A stretch of 7,367 bases of DNA from Actinobacteria bacterium UBA2236. GTDB lineage: Bacteria; Actinomycetota; Actinomycetes; Nanopelagicales; Nanopelagicaceae. The stretch is taken from NCBI GenBank assembly GCA_002347935.1, contig DDYK01000025.1:1-7367 (forward strand). The letters are read 5' to 3'. The stretch's first letter is position 1; every line of letters starts with the position of its first letter. Position numbers and translations under genes: made by a program. Shown here piece after piece: positions 5,761 through 7,367 of this stretch. The notes beneath the pieces are model-generated. The model saw nothing but the letters and a program-made list of their open reading frames with translations, had not been told where the DNA came from and did no database searches.

Positions 5761-6981
5761 GTGAAGTGTGAAACGGCAGAAGTCTTTCCTGGATTACAAC
5801 AAGAAATTCCGAGCCATCGATATAAGAGAGTCAATGACGCTGTCCAATCTTTCTTCACTAAAACCCTTCAAAACATGAGAGACAGTCTCCCATTTGTAAC
5901 TACTGGCGATATTCCAGCAATGTGGTTACGGGATTCGACGTGGCAAGTTAAGCCTTTACTTGACTCACACAATCCCGATGTTATTGAGCTACTAATGAAT
6001 CTAAGTAAGTCTCAAGTGAAGCTATTTTTAGTTGATCCATATGCGAATGCATTTAATCCAGAACCAAATGGCAACTGTTGGCACAGAGACTTTGCTGATC
6101 AGTCCCCTTGGGTCTTCGAGCGGAAATTTGAATTAGATTCTTGGGCGTCAGTTTTATATCTAGCAAGAAAAATCCGAGAGCAGTTTGGTCAGACTGATCA
6201 CCTGGATAAAAATTATCAAGAAGCGGTTGCTTTGATGTTAGAGCTCGGGCGGAAAGAACAGAACCATGATCGAAATGGTTACATCTTCAAGCGGGATAAT
6301 GGCGTTGCCCACGACTCCCTATCTCACGATGGTCAAGGTGCACCTATCGGGCACACAGGCATGGTTTATTCAGCTTTTAGGCCAAGTGATGATTCATGTA
6401 CTTATGGATACCTGATTCCGTCAAATCTATTCTTCATGAGCGAGTTAAGAAAGATGAACGTTCCTAAGCTGAGTTCTATAGCATCTGAACTAGCTGGAGA
6501 GATTCATGATGGCATCACTAAATTTGGTTTAATTCAAGGGAAATTTGCTTACGAGGTTGATGGACTAGGTAATGCTCAATGGATGGATGATGCAAATGTT
6601 CCATCCCTGTTGAGCCTTCCCCACTTAGAGATTTTACCAGCAGATAATTCGGAGTATCAGAAAACAAGGGCATTCGTTCTTTCAGAGGCAAACCCATACT
6701 TCTTTAGTGGAGCGGGCGTGAAAGGAGTTGGCTCGCAACACACGCCACCAAATCATGTTTGGCCCATATCGATTGCGATGGAAGCTTTAACTTCGAATGA
6801 CTTAGGTAAACAGTTGCGTACTCTAGAGACACTAGAAGCAACCGACGCAGGCACTGGTCGAATGCATGAGTCGTTTCACGTTGATAATCCCTCGAAATTT
6901 ACAAGGGAGTGGTTCTCTTGGTCAGATATGACCTACGTTGACTTAACTCTAAAGAGCGTTGGGTATCGCTATAAGTTGTAG
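5761..6981 (+). CDS. Glycoside hydrolase family 125 exo-alpha-1,6-mannosidase
   Basis: This family (formerly DUF1237) removes terminal alpha-1,6-linked mannose by an inverting mechanism (family knowledge). The 406 residues show the signature blocks TGDIPAMWLRDS (48-59), VFERKFELDS (118-127), TGMVYSAFRPSDD (199-211), GLG-x-x-x-x-MDDANVPSLLSLP (268-287), NPYFFSGAG (311-319), VWPISIAM (333-340), TDAGTGRMHESF (361-372) and TREWFSWSDM (381-390). By eye, the acid and base residues should lie in the RPSDD and MHE blocks (Asp210 or Asp211, and Glu370). The length is slightly short for the family because the N terminus before block 1 is reduced. There is no signal peptide, so it should act in the cytoplasm on imported mannosides. 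The GTG at 5761 is the first possible in-frame start and seems leaderless. No mannose transporter or second glycosidase adjoins it. Its last 33 bp overlap the P450 gene antisense. Confidence 0.92.
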   Translation: MKCETAEVFPGLQQEIPSHRYKRVNDAVQSFFTKTLQNMRDSLPFVTTGDIPAMWLRDSTWQVKPLLDSHNPDVIELLMNLSKSQVKLFLVDPYANAFNPEPNGNCWHRDFADQSPWVFERKFELDSWASVLYLARKIREQFGQTDHLDKNYQEAVALMLELGRKEQNHDRNGYIFKRDNGVAHDSLSHDGQGAPIGHTGMVYSAFRPSDDSCTYGYLIPSNLFFMSELRKMNVPKLSSIASELAGEIHDGITKFGLIQGKFAYEVDGLGNAQWMDDANVPSLLSLPHLEILPADNSEYQKTRAFVLSEANPYFFSGAGVKGVGSQHTPPNHVWPISIAMEALTSNDLGKQLRTLETLEATDAGTGRMHESFHVDNPSKFTREWFSWSDMTYVDLTLKSVGYRYKL

Positions 6982-7367
6982 TGATTTAAATTGATCAGGT
7001 ACCAGGCTAAAGGGCGAGTCATGGAATTTCGTATCTTCGCTATAAATTTGCCAGGTAAATTGAGATTGAATCAGCGTTTCTAAGAACACTTTGGCTTCGA
7101 TTTCTGCAATGTGATTTCCTAAACAAGTATGTGGACCAAAACCAAAGCTCATGTGAGGATTTCGAGGCCGCTTTAAGTCGATGGAATATGGATTTTCAAA
7201 GACAGAATTGTCAAAGTTAGCAGATATGAAGCTCATCCCAACATATCTATCTGGAGGAAGACTATTTCTGCCACTCTCGGGAACGGTAGTTCTATTCATC
7301 AATGGAAGTGGAGTTAAGAATCGTAAGAACTCCTGAATAGCGGCAGAAATACCTTGAGGGTTGCTAC
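6949..7367 (-). CDS. Cytochrome P450, C-terminal part (runs off right edge)
   Basis: A haem-thiolate monooxygenase; the visible 138 codons cover the last third of a roughly 400-residue protein. The K-helix ExxR motif appears as E-F-L-R near the right edge, followed by TPLPLMNRTTVPESG. Next come SANFDNSVFENP (the ANRD-x-x-x-F-x-x-P region, with Phe for the usual Arg), the R-P-R-N-P-H-M-S-F lead-in and the haem loop FGFGPHTCLG. The cysteine ligand codon is at 7125-7123. The frame remains open to the window edge, so the internal TTG/ATG near 7302 is not the start. The protein is cytosolic by its class, since bacterial P450s lack the membrane anchor. Substrate and redox partner are not visible. 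It converges on the GH125 gene and shares 33 bp with it on opposite strands. Confidence 0.92.
   Translation of the reverse strand, partial: SNPQGISAAIQEFLRFLTPLPLMNRTTVPESGRNSLPPDRYVGMSFISANFDNSVFENPYSIDLKRPRNPHMSFGFGPHTCLGNHIAEIEAKVFLETLIQSQFTWQIYSEDTKFHDSPFSLVPDQFKSLQLIAIPNAL

Noticed and set aside
6949..7302. A separate 117-residue protein starting near 7302
   Set aside because: The frame continues upstream to the window edge and encodes the P450 ExxR region, so this is only the C-terminal part of a larger gene.

Overview
The window looks like chromosomal DNA of a small-genome, moderately AT-rich actinobacterium. The freshwater Nanopelagicales (acI: Planktophila/Nanopelagicus type) are my best guess. 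Reasons: the saccharopine-family protein resembles actinobacterial members as I remember them; a secreted protein carries a short Cys/Gly/Trp N-terminal module I associate with planktonic actinobacteria; GTG and TTG starts are used; the tRNA does not encode CCA; and one start looks leaderless. The lineage is inferred from recognition by eye, not from a search.

Layout. Bases 1-668 (minus) hold the N-terminal part of homospermidine synthase, running off the left edge. Upstream of it on the same strand is a polytopic membrane diguanylate cyclase (764-2176). Its GTG start lies only 26 bp from the divergent ATG of a small Tat-type Rieske iron-sulfur protein (2203-2628). That gene converges on a secreted, alanine-rich coiled-coil protein (2637-3335, minus). 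Next comes a translationally coupled minus-strand pair: a saccharopine dehydrogenase-family enzyme (4233-5459) followed by a short-chain dehydrogenase (3451-4233), joined by a TAATG stop/start overlap. A 158-bp divergent spacer (5460-5617) carries a perfect 14-bp direct repeat. It is followed by tRNA-Arg(CCU) (5618-5690), a GH125 alpha-1,6-mannosidase gene (5761-6981, plus), and the C-terminal part of a cytochrome P450 (6949 to the right edge, minus). The P450 3' end overlaps the GH125 3' end antisense by 33 bp.

How the genes fit together. Two proteins belong to the saccharopine/homospermidine/carboxynorspermidine Rossmann superfamily: the homospermidine synthase and the 408-residue enzyme. 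A polyamine or amino-acid-imine theme is therefore plausible but unproven. The cyclase could be co-transcribed with the polyamine gene. The Rieske protein and the coiled-coil protein are exported envelope proteins without visible partners. The GH125 and P450 genes look like accessory metabolism next to a tRNA. I found no IS element, CRISPR array, phage gene or clear intrinsic terminator, and no gene-free stretch exceeds 300 bp. Nothing here is a clearly new system. The best leads are the coupled saccharopine-family/SDR pair with its unusual active-site residue and repeat-bearing promoter region, and the exported Rieske protein that lacks the disulfide cysteines.
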